Origin: Methanosarcina mazei S-6
Lineage (GTDB): Archaea > Halobacteriota > Methanosarcinia > Methanosarcinales > Methanosarcinaceae
Assembly: GCF_000970205.1 (NCBI RefSeq)
Contig: NZ_CP009512.1
Span: forward strand, 1-64,000
DNA length: 64,000 nucleotides
Reading direction: 5' to 3'
In this document: one piece after another, positions 50,070 to 59,805 of the stretch
Layout: every line of letters starts with the position of its first letter
Position numbering within the stretch: position 1 is the first letter of the stretch
The notes under the pieces: generated by a model
Database searches by the model: none
Seen by the model: only the letters and a program-made list of their open reading frames with translations
What the model was told of the DNA's origin: nothing
Made by a program: the position numbers and the translations under genes

Positions 50070-50816
50070 ATGGAAACTAAGGAAATAATCAGAAACTACT
50101 GGGACCACCGCAGCGAGATCTACAGCACTGGCATTGTGGAGTACTCTGAAGAGGAAAGGATTGCCTGGAAAAATATGCTTGCTTCAAAGCTGGGCGGGAG
50201 AAAACGCCTTGAGATACTTGACGTGGGCACAGGACCTGGCCAGCTTGCTCTGATGTTTGCAGAGATGGGACATCATTTAACTGCTGTCGATCTGTCTGCC
50301 AGCATGCTTGAAAAAGCCAGGAAAAATGCCTTACAGAGATCTCTTGATATTAATTTTATTCAGGGGGACGCAGAAAATTTGCAGCTTCCTGACGCACATT
50401 TCGATGTTGTGTCCAGCAAATTCCTCCTCTGGACACTTCCTGACCCGAAAAAGGCTCTCCTGGAATGGAAGAGAGTGTTGAAGAAAGACGGCATGATAAT
50501 TGCTATTGATGGGGACTGGTACAGCTCCGGGATATTCCTGAAATCGATCCGTACAGTTTCCGGACTCATCCGGTCTGTAAAGGAAAGAAATCGTCACGAC
50601 CCTTTTAAGAATAAATACCAGCTGATTAAAAATGATCTCCCTCTTTATAGCTTAAAACCCGGTAGGGTATTCGGTTTATTGAATGATGCCGGGTTTGAGG
50701 AGATTAACATTGAACGTATGGATTCTCTTTGCCTTTCTGCCAGGAAACACGGAAGCCTGCTGGATAAGCTCGATTATTCCCATCCGATTTATTTCATAAG
50801 GGCTGTTAAAAAGTGA
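50070..50816 (+). CDS. class I SAM-dependent methyltransferase
   Basis: This 249-residue protein has motif I LEILDVGTGPGQLALMFAEMG, the acidic ribose-binding loop LTAVDLSASML, motif II QGDAENLQLPDAHFDVV and motif III LLEWKRVLKKDGMIIAIDGDW. It is closest in style to UbiE-like small-molecule methyltransferases; the substrate is unknown. ATG 50070 with ggag 8 nt upstream is preferred to the adjacent TTG 50067. Confidence 0.88.
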   Translation: METKEIIRNYWDHRSEIYSTGIVEYSEEERIAWKNMLASKLGGRKRLEILDVGTGPGQLALMFAEMGHHLTAVDLSASMLEKARKNALQRSLDINFIQGDAENLQLPDAHFDVVSSKFLLWTLPDPKKALLEWKRVLKKDGMIIAIDGDWYSSGIFLKSIRTVSGLIRSVKERNRHDPFKNKYQLIKNDLPLYSLKPGRVFGLLNDAGFEEINIERMDSLCLSARKHGSLLDKLDYSHPIYFIRAVKK

Positions 50817-50918
50817 TCGCGGTTTCTGAACCTTAAGAAATCCACAGATAAATAATACGATTATAATACTCTAACATATATGAATAATAAAACTCTAACA
50901 ATATGAATAAAAAATAGT

Positions 50919-50940
50919 GCGGCTTTTTCAGCCGCTTTTC
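50919..50940. terminator. bidirectional hairpin terminator
   Basis: gcggct-ttttc-agccgc followed by ttttc lies between the convergent methyltransferase and HEAT-repeat genes and can serve either strand. Confidence 0.65.
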
Positions 50941-50962
50941 AGATTTCCTAAGGATTTTTTAG

Positions 50963-52498
50963 TTACTTATATGCTTCAATAAGAGGTTCAACCGCTCTTG
51001 GATCCCCTATTTCAATAAGGATCAGGGCAGTTTCATCCTTAATTTTCTGGTCTTCTGTTTTCAGGTTTTCTATCAGGGGTTCAACTGCCGTTTCTCCCAT
51101 GTTGATAAGGGCTTCTCTGGCACTCACTCCAAAGTCTTTATCTCCTATTTTTTTTATAAAAAACTCTGCAGCTTCCTGGTTTTCAGTTTTACCAAGAGCA
51201 ATAAGGGCTCCGTTTCTGACGTTCATATTCATGTTCTGGTTTTCATAAGTCTTTTTAAGGACATTTACAGCTTCAGGGCTTCCTATGTTCCCGAGAGCTA
51301 TGGTTGCGGCTACCCTTACATCAGGTATTTCTCCCTCGTCGTTTATTACGCCAATTAATGTTTGTGTAGACTCAGTGCCCCCTATTCCTCCAAGAGCAAG
51401 GACAGTGCTTTTTCGGACATCCACACCTGTATTCAGGCTATCTTTTCTTCTCCCTTCAGAATCCTTGCCGCTTTCCAGAATATTTTTCAGAGGTTCTACT
51501 GCTGTTTCATCCCCCATTTTACCAAGTACAAGGGCTGAATTACTCCTTACCGAAGCTCTGGTATCTCTCAGTCTTTCTATCAGATAAGGCACTGCCTCTT
51601 CTGCCTCCAATTTCCCAAGAGCTATTGCAGTGCTGCTCCTGATGTAATCCTTCCCGTTATTTTTCAATTCGTTCATCAGGGTGTTTACAGCTCTTTCATC
51701 TCCCATTTCTCCAAGTGCCATAACTGCACTGTGTCCGGCCAGAGGGTAATCCTGAGCAAGCATCTTCAGTAAAGGATCTGTTGCGGCTTTTTCCTTTTTT
51801 TGTCCAAGAGCCATCGCAGCTGAAACTCTCACGTATCCTTTTTCGCTTTTAAGAGCTTGAAGAAGTATTTCAGTTTCGTTTTCAGATTCAAATTCAAAAT
51901 TTGAGAGTACAAAGGAGGTATATAGAGTGGAATTCTGTTCTTCTGCCTTGAGGGCTTCTTCAAGAAGGTCTGTATCATTTCCGTATTCACTGGTCATAGA
52001 CCTTGCAAGGCTCTCTCTCATGGCTTTATCTTTTGCTTGTATAGCCAGCATAATATCTTCCGGGACTTCTCCTTTACTCTGTACCCCGTCTGCTACAGCC
52101 GCATTTGAAGCTTCTTCTTTTCCAAGGTATTCAGAAATAATATTCTCCGCTCTTTTATCTCCTGTTTCAAGAAGTGCAAGAAGCATGTAACTCTTTATTT
52201 CTCCCCCCAGACTCGGGTTTTCGGCTTCCATTTTCTCAATGATAGCGCTGGCAGCTGGCTCTCCGAGGTTCCCAAGTTCAGTCGCGGCGTTTAGCCTGGC
52301 TTCACTTCCATTGCCAGTTTCCAGTCTGTTCATAAGGCTTATAACCTGATTTTCTCCCGAAACTCCAGCCATTGCTGTAGTATTTACTTCGTTTCCCATA
52401 CTTTCCGTAAACTTATCACTACTTAATAAAAGTGAAAAAAATATGGAAAGAGTGATAAGTGCAAATAAAAGAGAAATTTTCCATTTGACCTGGGACAT
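50963..52498 (-). CDS. exported or membrane-anchored HEAT-repeat protein
   Basis: This 511-residue protein has an N-terminal hydrophobic segment (WKISLLFALITLSIFFSLLL, residues 6-25) consistent with a signal or membrane anchor, then a long array of HEAT/PBS-lyase-type repeats of about 30 residues (for example AAMALGQKKEKAATDPLLKML and ALVLGKMGDETAVEPLKNIL). Such solenoids bind proteins. Outside location is inferred. No catalytic domain is seen. Confidence 0.85.
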   Translation of the reverse strand: MSQVKWKISLLFALITLSIFFSLLLSSDKFTESMGNEVNTTAMAGVSGENQVISLMNRLETGNGSEARLNAATELGNLGEPAASAIIEKMEAENPSLGGEIKSYMLLALLETGDKRAENIISEYLGKEEASNAAVADGVQSKGEVPEDIMLAIQAKDKAMRESLARSMTSEYGNDTDLLEEALKAEEQNSTLYTSFVLSNFEFESENETEILLQALKSEKGYVRVSAAMALGQKKEKAATDPLLKMLAQDYPLAGHSAVMALGEMGDERAVNTLMNELKNNGKDYIRSSTAIALGKLEAEEAVPYLIERLRDTRASVRSNSALVLGKMGDETAVEPLKNILESGKDSEGRRKDSLNTGVDVRKSTVLALGGIGGTESTQTLIGVINDEGEIPDVRVAATIALGNIGSPEAVNVLKKTYENQNMNMNVRNGALIALGKTENQEAAEFFIKKIGDKDFGVSAREALINMGETAVEPLIENLKTEDQKIKDETALILIEIGDPRAVEPLIEAYK

Positions 52499-52572
52499 TA
52501 TAATTTCTATCTATTAATTGTTTATATGTATTTCTCTGTTTATTAAGCCCGGCAGAGAGAAAAACCTTTTCA

Positions 52573-53991
52573 TTAACTGAATTTCAGGTTTTTCTCTCTT
52601 ATACGGCATCCGAGACCGCAAAGAAGGGCTGTCACCTCAGTTTCAACAGAATCTGCGTCACAATCCCCAAATATACTTATTCTGTAAGTTACTCCCAATT
52701 TTTCGGCTGTACTTCCTTTTTTTTCTAGCAACGTCCCATTAACCCCTTTATAAATGTCACTGATTTTACAGTCTGCAAGATGTTTATTTGTACTCACCGC
52801 CCTGAGGACTACTTCAGGATCGGCTCCTTCAGGGATCACGACTGAAATATCCCTTACCGAATGCTCCAGGTTTTCTTTTCTCCATTCCCTTAGTTCAGCT
52901 TCCGAAAGGGGGCGAAGGTTTTCAAGCTTTAGTGTTATAAATCTGTTTTTTATATTGGGAGCAGTACCTTTTGAGACAAGTTTCATAAGAACTATCTCGT
53001 TCGGTCTAACTTTTTCCAGTCTGCCCACGTGGATATTTCCGGAATAAATATGAGAAAAACCACAGACTTTTCCTGTAGAATTCAGGATAGTTTCATATTC
53101 GATTATCCTGGAGTTGATCAGTTTGTCCGACCTGCGCAGGGCATGAGATGTGTCATCATATTTACGGGCAGCTGCTTTCATCTTTCTTACAAAGCCTTCC
53201 TCATCGTGTGCCTTCACAAGGCTGGAAAGCTCCTCACACTCTTTTATAAATGCTTCATGCACCTCAGGAACTCCAGGGTTTTCCATCTGAATCAGGGCAT
53301 AGAGATAGGGATTCTGTCCCAGGATCCTGCCCACAAAGTCGAGCATTATACTGTAAACCGGGCTTACGAATTTTCTGGACTTTTTGACGTCAAAATCAAG
53401 CCTGTCAATGGTTGTGCCTATAGCAATATAAGCAAAATGAGTAAGCCCCTGCACTACTGAGACCAGCCTGTCGTGTTCCTCTGCAGTTGTGATCTCAACG
53501 TGCGCGCCGCTTTCCTCAAAAAGCTGTCTGATTACCGGAAACCATTTTTCCGAATACCCTTTTACCGGAACAAGGATTACTGTTTGCCCCCTTATTGTGG
53601 GAATTGTCGGACCAAACATGGGGTGCGTCCCAAGAATTTCAACATCTTTGGGCGCAAACTTTCTCATCGCTTCAACAGGTCCTACCTTTATTGAGGTAAA
53701 ATCCATAAGAATGCTTCCAGCTTTCATTTTTGGGGCGATTTCTGCGATGGTTTCTTCTGTTGCATTGATCGGGACGGAAACTATCACTATGTCACTTTCA
53801 GGGATAACTGCCTCAAGGTCTAAAGCAAAAGGTACGTCCAGTTTTTTCGCGACTTCTATCTTGCCGCCTTTTCCCCAGACAGTAACCTCATAGCCTCTTT
53901 CTTTGAAAAAACGTGTGAACCACTGCCCCATCTCTCCGGTCCCGCCAAGGATCAGAACCTTCGTTTTTCCAGCATCGTAGTCCGTATTCAA
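52573..53991 (-). CDS. tyrA: prephenate dehydrogenase TyrA
   Basis: This 472-residue enzyme oxidises prephenate toward tyrosine. The NAD-binding VLILGGTGEMGQWFTRFF is near 12-29. EILGTHPMFGPTIPTIRGQTVIL and the LVQGLTHFAYIAIG-like helix hold the prephenate His residues. The C-terminal 170 residues (from about 300) form an extra domain ending RISIFGDCDADSVETEVTA, possibly regulatory. Its ATG overlaps the aroE stop by 4 nt, so it is the last gene of the aro operon. Confidence 0.92.
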   Translation of the reverse strand: MNTDYDAGKTKVLILGGTGEMGQWFTRFFKERGYEVTVWGKGGKIEVAKKLDVPFALDLEAVIPESDIVIVSVPINATEETIAEIAPKMKAGSILMDFTSIKVGPVEAMRKFAPKDVEILGTHPMFGPTIPTIRGQTVILVPVKGYSEKWFPVIRQLFEESGAHVEITTAEEHDRLVSVVQGLTHFAYIAIGTTIDRLDFDVKKSRKFVSPVYSIMLDFVGRILGQNPYLYALIQMENPGVPEVHEAFIKECEELSSLVKAHDEEGFVRKMKAAARKYDDTSHALRRSDKLINSRIIEYETILNSTGKVCGFSHIYSGNIHVGRLEKVRPNEIVLMKLVSKGTAPNIKNRFITLKLENLRPLSEAELREWRKENLEHSVRDISVVIPEGADPEVVLRAVSTNKHLADCKISDIYKGVNGTLLEKKGSTAEKLGVTYRISIFGDCDADSVETEVTALLCGLGCRIREKNLKFS

Positions 53992-54830
53992 GCTTGCAGA
54001 GCCTCCAGTACGGTCTTTTTCATAAGCTCCAGCGGAGGCTCAACCCCTGTCCAGAGCCTGAAAGCTTCTGCTCCCTGATAGACGAGCATTAAAACCCCGC
54101 TTATCGTTTTTGCTCCTGATGTCCTGGCTTCCCTTAAAAGCCTTGTCTCAAGTGGGTTATATACGATATCAAAAACTGTAAGGCCGCTGTGAAGCTCTTC
54201 TGCTGTTACAATAGTTGCGTCCGTGTTCGGGTGCATTCCGAGAGTTGTGGTATTTATCAGGACATCGGCATCCCTTAACAGTTCTTTTAATCCTGAAAGC
54301 CCGGTACCTCTGATTTTTCCCGGAAGGTCTGCAGCCGAGATTTCTCTTGCAAGTCCTACTGCCCTTTCTTCTGTCCTGTTTATTACTGTGATATCTGCAC
54401 CGTCGGCTGCAAGCTGAAAAGCAACTGCCCTTGCTGCTCCTCCTGCTCCTGCGACCACCATTCTGGACCCCCTAATTTCCACTCCAGTGTCCAGAAGCGC
54501 CTGCTTTGCCCCAGGCCCGTCAGTGTTATATCCCTGGATATCTCCCTTTTTCCCGAATACCAGAGTATTCACTGCTCCAATTCTCTTTGCAAGGGGGTCA
54601 GGCTTGACGAAGTCAAGTTTTAAAGCCTTTTCTTTCAAGGGAACTGTAAGGTTAATCCCTCCAAATCCCATAGCTTCAGCTCCAAGGATCGCTTTTTCCA
54701 GCTTTTCTGGAGTGACCCTGAAAGCGTGATAGATACAGTCCATGCCAAGTGCTGAAAAAGCTGCATTATGCATGGCTGGGGAAAGGGAATGACCTACAGG
54801 GTCTCCAAATACACCAAAAACCTGCTTCAT
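53988..54830 (-). CDS. aroE: shikimate dehydrogenase
   Basis: This 280-residue NADP enzyme reduces 3-dehydroshikimate. Substrate motif [18 protein letters not shown] is near 5-22, [13 protein letters not shown] (catalytic Lys) near 60, nucleotide motif [17 protein letters not shown] near 125, and NRTEERAV is the NADP-phosphate loop. It overlaps aroD (4 nt) and tyrA (4 nt), implying translational coupling. Confidence 0.96.
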   Translation of the reverse strand: MKQVFGVFGDPVGHSLSPAMHNAAFSALGMDCIYHAFRVTPEKLEKAILGAEAMGFGGINLTVPLKEKALKLDFVKPDPLAKRIGAVNTLVFGKKGDIQGYNTDGPGAKQALLDTGVEIRGSRMVVAGAGGAARAVAFQLAADGADITVINRTEERAVGLAREISAADLPGKIRGTGLSGLKELLRDADVLINTTTLGMHPNTDATIVTAEELHSGLTVFDIVYNPLETRLLREARTSGAKTISGVLMLVYQGAEAFRLWTGVEPPLELMKKTVLEALQA

Positions 54831-55555
54831 TTTAGCATTTCCATTATTTTTTTTACTTCATCTACCGGAAGCTGGCCAGGAGCTGCAGACGCATTACTTT
54901 CTATAGAAGCATATGTAAGGACTGAACCATAAAAAGGGGCAACAACTCTTGTATGCTTTCCTTGACTGCCCATTGCAATTGTGCACACGGATTTTCCTGC
55001 ATCTTTAAAGTCCAGAGTAACTCTCAGCAGGTTAAGGGTATCTCCCACTGACAGGGGCATAACTGCAAGTTTGGCAATATCTGCACCTGCAAGAAACATT
55101 TCTTCAATAATTGTCCTCATGTTCTGGAGGGGAGGGGTTTTCAAAAAGTCATGGGAAGAGACGATTACAGCTGTTTCCCGGTCCTTAGCCGCTTTAATAA
55201 CCCTGTTTCTTTCTTTCATGCCGGCAGAAAGTTCGATATCAATCGCATCCGGGCCATCTTTTAAAGAAAGAAGATTTATAAGAAGTCCTGTTCTATCTTC
55301 TTCTTTTCCATCCCACTTTCCTCCTTCCGCTCCCGAACGGCTGGTAACAATTATGGGAATCCCGGTTTCGGCTTTTATTTCCCTGATCACCTCTGCGGCT
55401 CTCTCAGGGGTCCTTATCCCAAGCAGGTCCAGCCGGATTTCAAGGATATCAGCTCCTTTTTCGGCTGCCTTCTTTGAATTTTCAAGGGGTTTCTCAAGAA
55501 TGACTGCAACAACTGCAGTTTTCTTTTCAAGGTCAAACGAGCCTATTTGAGTCAT
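54827..55555 (-). CDS. aroD: 3-dehydroquinate dehydratase, type I
   Basis: This 242-residue type I enzyme forms a Schiff base during dehydration. DILEIRLDLL near 35-44, VSSHDFLKTPP (catalytic His), DIAKLAVMP (Schiff-base Lys) and IAMGSQGKHTRVVAPFYGS are in order. The start overlaps nothing upstream; aroB' ends 60 nt before it. The aroE ATG overlaps its stop. Confidence 0.96.
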   Translation of the reverse strand: MTQIGSFDLEKKTAVVAVILEKPLENSKKAAEKGADILEIRLDLLGIRTPERAAEVIREIKAETGIPIIVTSRSGAEGGKWDGKEEDRTGLLINLLSLKDGPDAIDIELSAGMKERNRVIKAAKDRETAVIVSSHDFLKTPPLQNMRTIIEEMFLAGADIAKLAVMPLSVGDTLNLLRVTLDFKDAGKSVCTIAMGSQGKHTRVVAPFYGSVLTYASIESNASAAPGQLPVDEVKKIMEMLK

Positions 55556-55615
55556 GCTTTCTCCGAACCGGGAGTAGAAATCTGCTGCTATCGACTTTAC
55601 AGAGTCTTTCCTGCT

Positions 55616-56758
55616 TTATTTCTCTATAATCGTCTCTTCGATTTTTTTGCCGAAATGCCTGGCTCCTTCTTCGAGGCGTACCAGAACCTCATCACCTTTT
55701 TTGAGCTTTGCAACCGAGATAGGGGTTCCGCCCTTTCCTACAAGCTTGATGGTTTCGGCATTTTGCAGGATTGCGGTTAAAGTCCGGTCTCCGGCTTTTG
55801 CTTCAATTAGCATAAGTGGGCGGCTTTCTATCTTTATCCTGCCAACTATTCCTTCCCTCTGCTTCCCTCTTGAGTCTATGATAGTAACGCTGTCTCCAGC
55901 CTGGAGTTCTGAAAGATAGCGGGTTTTGTCTCCAATTTTTATATAAGAATGAACTGCACCTGCATTTACCCTGAATGGGCGGGCTGCCACGTAAGGACTG
56001 TCGTCAGACTCCGAATTTACCAGGAACATCCCGCTTGCCTGTGAACCTATAAGCATTCCTTCTCCGCGCTGCATGAGGTTGCAGGTATCCACACAGACCC
56101 TGTCCCCCATTCCAAGAGGTTCTACCCTGGTTACAACTGCGGATTCAAGTTCTGTGCTTTCGCTTTCAAGTTCTCTTGCAGCTTTAATTGTGTCTTTTAT
56201 TTCCTGCGGGTTTCCGCTGTCAAGGAGGACTCCATCAGCTCCTGTTTCAAGAGTCTGGAAGGCGAGCCTTGCTTCCTCGGCACTTTTTACTCCAAAAATA
56301 ATCTTTACTTTCTCACGCTGGAGGTCAGCAATCAGGTTTTCGAGAGGGATAACTTTCCAGTCAGTGCCGGTAACAAGCAGGTAATCGCAGATTTTTCCCA
56401 TTTCTGCTGCGAAGCGTTCGTAGCTTCTGTCCTTTATGACCACATATCCGCCTACGGTTACGCCTTTGTCGGTGAGCAGGGTTGCTGCGTTTACATCAAA
56501 AGAACCCGGAATTTCCTGAGGCAGGGGTTTTGTTCCGTCACCTTCTCCTCTCTTTCCCACGACCACGATGTCGGCTCCTGACTTATTGTCGCGGGCAAAG
56601 GCTGCAACTGTAATGTTTCCGAGTTCCCTGACTTTTTCTACATCTCCCGGATTTACAAGTACACAGTCGGCTCCGGATTCCAGGCCTGTTGTGATCCTCT
56701 CTTTCTGTTCTTCCCATCCGCCTTCATCGGCTTTTATCCAGACGCTTTTCTTTTTCAA
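55616..56758 (-). CDS. aroB': 3-dehydroquinate synthase II (AroB')
   Basis: This 380-residue archaeal enzyme makes 3-dehydroquinate from the aminodeoxyheptulosonate precursor in the DKFP route. Family segments are KSVWIKADEGGWEEQKERITTGLE at the N-terminus, VDTCNLMQRGEGMLIGSQASGMFLV in the middle, and NAGAVHSYI and RPLMLIEAK near the C-terminus. It is unrelated to bacterial AroB. It is second in the aro operon. Confidence 0.94.
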   Translation of the reverse strand: MKKKSVWIKADEGGWEEQKERITTGLESGADCVLVNPGDVEKVRELGNITVAAFARDNKSGADIVVVGKRGEGDGTKPLPQEIPGSFDVNAATLLTDKGVTVGGYVVIKDRSYERFAAEMGKICDYLLVTGTDWKVIPLENLIADLQREKVKIIFGVKSAEEARLAFQTLETGADGVLLDSGNPQEIKDTIKAARELESESTELESAVVTRVEPLGMGDRVCVDTCNLMQRGEGMLIGSQASGMFLVNSESDDSPYVAARPFRVNAGAVHSYIKIGDKTRYLSELQAGDSVTIIDSRGKQREGIVGRIKIESRPLMLIEAKAGDRTLTAILQNAETIKLVGKGGTPISVAKLKKGDEVLVRLEEGARHFGKKIEETIIEK

Positions 56759-56898
56759 AGGCTTTCAACCCCGTTCATAAATTCTGTTTTTATTCCGGAT
56801 TTATTCCGGTACATTCTCCGAAACCCTGCTTGGGAATCCTTCATTCTGTGTCTTTTTCACAGCGGGCCTTTTTTATTCAATATTTTTATTCAATATTT

Positions 56899-57696
56899 TT
56901 ATTTTAGCTGCTCCAGAGCTTCTTCTACAGGCCTTCTGTGGTGAACGATTTCGCAGATAGCCCTGGTCAGCCTGACAGGGTCCCCGTGCTGGAAGACATT
57001 TCTTCCTATTGCAGCTCCTCTTGCTCCGGCTTCCATTGCCCCGTCAATCATTTCAAGAAGTTCCATGTCGGTAGAGGTCTTCGGCCCGCCTGCAATTACC
57101 ACAGGCACAGGACAGCCCCTCACAACATCCCTGAAACTGTCAGGGTCTCCGGTGTATACGGTTTTCACAACATCAGCCCCGAGTTCGGCTCCAATTCTTG
57201 CAGCGTGTGCCACATTTACCGGGTCATGTGGGTTTGTGATCTTTTTGCCTCTCGGGTACATCATGGCAAGAAGAGGCATACCCCATTCCGTACAGTCCCT
57301 TGAGATTTTCCCGAGCATTTCAAGCTGGTCGGCTTCTGTATCAGATCCCACGTTGATATGCATGGAAACTGCATCAGCTCCCATCTTAATTACTTCTTCA
57401 ACGGTACAGACCTGCACTTTGGCATTGGGGTCCGGGCTCAGGACAGAAGAGGCACTGATATGCACAACAAGCCCGATATCGTGGCCGTATCCTCTATGTC
57501 CGTACCTGACCATGCCCTTCTGCATGAGAACTGCATTTGCTCCTCCTTCGGCAACCCTATTAACTGTATCGGTAATATTAATAAGCCCTTCAATAGGTCC
57601 GTCAGAGATTCCATGGTCCAGCGGAATAATTACCATGTTTCTGCTCTCACGATTCATCAGCCTTTCTATACGGATCTTTTTGCCAATTTCAGACAT
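56899..57696 (-). CDS. aroA': 2-amino-3,7-dideoxy-D-threo-hept-6-ulosonate synthase (AroA')
   Basis: This aldolase of about 265 residues joins DKFP with aspartate semialdehyde, the first archaeal aromatic step. [18 protein letters not shown] near 21-38 and [20 protein letters not shown] (Schiff-base Lys) mark the FBA class I-like barrel, with [17 protein letters not shown] as phosphate site. ATG 57696 is chosen because aggggа-like site (agggga) is spaced 8 nt from it, while ATG 57702 is only 2 nt away. It is the promoter-proximal gene of the aro operon. Confidence 0.94.
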   Translation of the reverse strand: MSEIGKKIRIERLMNRESRNMVIIPLDHGISDGPIEGLINITDTVNRVAEGGANAVLMQKGMVRYGHRGYGHDIGLVVHISASSVLSPDPNAKVQVCTVEEVIKMGADAVSMHINVGSDTEADQLEMLGKISRDCTEWGMPLLAMMYPRGKKITNPHDPVNVAHAARIGAELGADVVKTVYTGDPDSFRDVVRGCPVPVVIAGGPKTSTDMELLEMIDGAMEAGARGAAIGRNVFQHGDPVRLTRAICEIVHHRRPVEEALEQLK

Positions 57697-57774
57697 CGTC
57701 ATTCCCCTATTCTAAACTGATTAACTTTATCTGTTTATTTTTTCCTGATTTTCTAACCTTTACTCTTTTCTAGC

Positions 57775-57799
57775 GTGCTAGTGTGTGACATACTAGCAC
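57775..57799. promoter_or_regulatory. palindrome at the aro operon start site
   Basis: gtgctagt (57775-57782) and actagcac (57792-57799) are perfect reverse complements, 9 nt apart, just downstream of the minus-strand TATA box and over the probable start site. The position suits a repressor operator. Confidence 0.55.
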
Positions 57800-57807
57800 A
57801 GAACTTA

Positions 57808-57815
57808 TATTTAAA
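57808..57815 (-). promoter_or_regulatory. TATA box of the aro operon
   Basis: The minus strand reads tttaaata; a start about 25 nt downstream would fall in the 57775-57799 palindrome and leave a leader of about 90 nt before aroA'. Confidence 0.55.
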
Positions 57816-57883
57816 CTTATTCAAGCCCCTTTTAAATCCGGTTTTAATTATTCTGAATTCTAATGAAGTTATTGAGCTAATTT

Positions 57884-57897
57884 GTACATCTATGTAC
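57884..57897. promoter_or_regulatory. GTACAT-CT-ATGTAC palindrome upstream of aro operon
   Basis: This is a perfect 14-bp palindrome about 70 nt upstream of the aro TATA box. It differs by two bases from the GTACATCCATGTAG arm of the leuA inverted repeat, suggesting one regulator for both. Confidence 0.55.
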
Positions 57898-58163
57898 TAT
57901 AATGTCCAGTTCTTAAAGTTTTCTCTTATTTAACAATCTTTTATAGCAGGTTATTATTCCTGTTTCAAATTCTCAGTTAACTTTCCTGAAACCTTTTCCT
58001 TCTGGTGCAATTATATAAGTCTAAGAAAATGAGGGCTGGAGAACAGGAAAGCTCTGAATCAAATCCTGGAAGATACAAGAATTAAAATAGGATAAGATGG
58101 GCTAATAGGATAAGCTCAGAGCGTAAGAACATTTTATATTTGTAAACAGGAACGGAAGGAACT

Positions 58164-58733
58164 ATGAGAGAACTAAAAATCCTTGTTGTGAACAACTACG
58201 GGCAGTTTTGCCACCTTATTCACAGGACTGTCCGGGACCTTGACATGGATACAAAAATCATTCCTAATGTAACCCCCATAGAAGAGATTCTGGCAGAAGA
58301 GCCTGACGGGCTGATCCTGAGTGGTGGCCCCGAAATGGAAAGGGCAGGCCTTTGCTTTGACTATGTGAGGGAAATAGATGTCCCTATACTTGGAATCTGC
58401 CTGGGGCACCAGGCAATTGCTCTCGCTTACGGAGGGCATGTTCATGCAGGCAAAAAAGGAGGCTATGCCGAAATTGAAGTAGAGGTTCTCGAAGAAGACG
58501 ACATACTCAGAGGACTTGGCCCGAAAACAACTGTATGGGCCTCGCATGCTGATGAGGTAGCCATTCTTCCTGACGGATTTATCCATCTTGCCCGCTCGGA
58601 TGTCTGCGAGATTGAAGCCATGCGCCATCCCACAAAACCGATTTACGGCGTTCAATGGCACCCTGAGGTTTCCCACACAAAGAAGGGAGAAGAGCTGCTC
58701 ATGAATTTCTTTGAAGTTTGTGATCTGTATTAA
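58164..58733 (+). CDS. guaAA: GMP synthase glutaminase subunit
   Basis: This 189-residue class I glutamine amidotransferase supplies ammonia for GMP synthesis. The nucleophile elbow is [11 protein letters not shown] (Cys near 78) and the His-Glu pair is in [20 protein letters not shown] forms the oxyanion strand. In archaea the ATP-pyrophosphatase subunit is encoded separately, and it is not in this window. ggaagga precedes ATG. Confidence 0.95.
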   Translation: MRELKILVVNNYGQFCHLIHRTVRDLDMDTKIIPNVTPIEEILAEEPDGLILSGGPEMERAGLCFDYVREIDVPILGICLGHQAIALAYGGHVHAGKKGGYAEIEVEVLEEDDILRGLGPKTTVWASHADEVAILPDGFIHLARSDVCEIEAMRHPTKPIYGVQWHPEVSHTKKGEELLMNFFEVCDLY

Positions 58734-58825
58734 TCCGGTCATTGATCATTATTGTCGGCTCTTCGCTGTTTCGGGTAGGTAACTTGTATTTAGTCCCTAA
58801 AATGTTGAAGTTGCATTAAATATAG

Positions 58826-58943
58826 TAGGACTTACGCATTTGAGGTACAAAATCATGTGCAAGAGGCGTCTGAATGAAATACGCATCTTAGAGAATTAGT
58901 GGTTTTAAGTCATCGAGTTTTCATTTCAACTGCGTAAGCCCTA
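58826..58943. mobile_element. 118-bp MITE-like element
   Basis: taggacttacgca (58826-58838) and tgcgtaagcccta (58931-58943) are inverted repeats with one mismatch around about 92 bp of non-coding DNA. The GGACTTACGCA-type end resembles ends of small non-autonomous elements in archaea and cyanobacteria. Its right edge supplies the TAG stop of the adjacent gene. Confidence 0.6.
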
Positions 58944-59516
58944 TAACGTTTTATCTTTAAATACTTTTATAAAAATTATATTCCCGGAGGTTTTACTCTC
59001 GATATCGGCTCCATATGTTATAAACAAACTTTTGCATGTCATTAAATTTAGTTTTGAATTATTAAGGCCCAGACTATGAGTTAGTATCAGCAAATAGTAG
59101 TCGCCATTGTCCTTGCAGTCTATTGTATCAAACATGTGTGATGTTCGGAAGACAATCATTAGTCCATTTACAACTTCTTCTAGACTGCATTCGTTAAGAG
59201 GCTTCTGGAGAAGAATCTGTATTTCATATTCTATGGGTTTATTTTTGGTCACATACTCCTTAAATCGTTCATGGTTTACAGTTTCCATTAGTATTTTTAA
59301 AGCCTCTTTTTGGACACAACAAACCGAACCTATTGATTCACACATCAGCCAATATTTTTGCTTGACAGTTAATTCTGAGTATTGTTCTGTATTGTTTTCT
59401 AGACATTCCAATGCTATTTCCAAGGCTTTTCGTTGTGTTTCAAATTTTTCTGCATGTATTTTTAATAATTTCCAATGTTTATCTGAAATGGTCGTGGCAA
59501 TACGATGTCTTTTCAA
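58941..59516 (-). CDS. ribbon-helix-helix domain protein of unknown function
   Basis: About 191 residues if started at TTG 59516, chosen because gggaggtg lies 5-6 nt upstream; ATG 59555 and 59597 lack a site. The N-terminus KRHRIATTISDKHWKLLKIHAEKF, then a second helix (QRKALEIALECLEN), looks like a ribbon-helix-helix DNA-binding fold. The rest (YWLMCESIGSVCC..., then MIVFRTSHMFDTIDCKD) is unrecognised and may bind a ligand. The TAG stop lies inside a MITE-like end, so the C-terminus may be altered. Confidence 0.65.
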   Translation of the reverse strand: MKRHRIATTISDKHWKLLKIHAEKFETQRKALEIALECLENNTEQYSELTVKQKYWLMCESIGSVCCVQKEALKILMETVNHERFKEYVTKNKPIEYEIQILLQKPLNECSLEEVVNGLMIVFRTSHMFDTIDCKDNGDYYLLILTHSLGLNNSKLNLMTCKSLFITYGADIESKTSGNIIFIKVFKDKTL

Positions 59517-59805
59517 AATTGCACCTCCCGGTTCTACTTCTCTTATATGACTCATTAATTTTATAATGTATATGCTGAACATACGATACGCAGACAACTT
59601 ATTTTTACATGTGTATATTTAATTAATTTGTCAACACAAAAAAATTATTGTGAGATTTCTACAGTTGATGTAAAAAAACTCTTCTCTAAAAAGTCAACAT
59701 TACATCTTGTGAAAACTCAAAAGCGCTTGACAAAACCAGTTATTATTTTAATGGTGATGAAACAGCCAAACACTTGGTTATTTGATCAACATATGGAGGT
59801 ATATG

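Larger units (their letters stand above)
57697..58163. other. divergent promoter region between aro operon and guaAA
   Basis: This region of about 470 nt contains the aro TATA box and two palindromes (separate entries) and the guaAA promoter with gagggctgg and ataagatgggctaatagg-like A/G-rich leader sequence. No gene is present. Confidence 0.55.
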
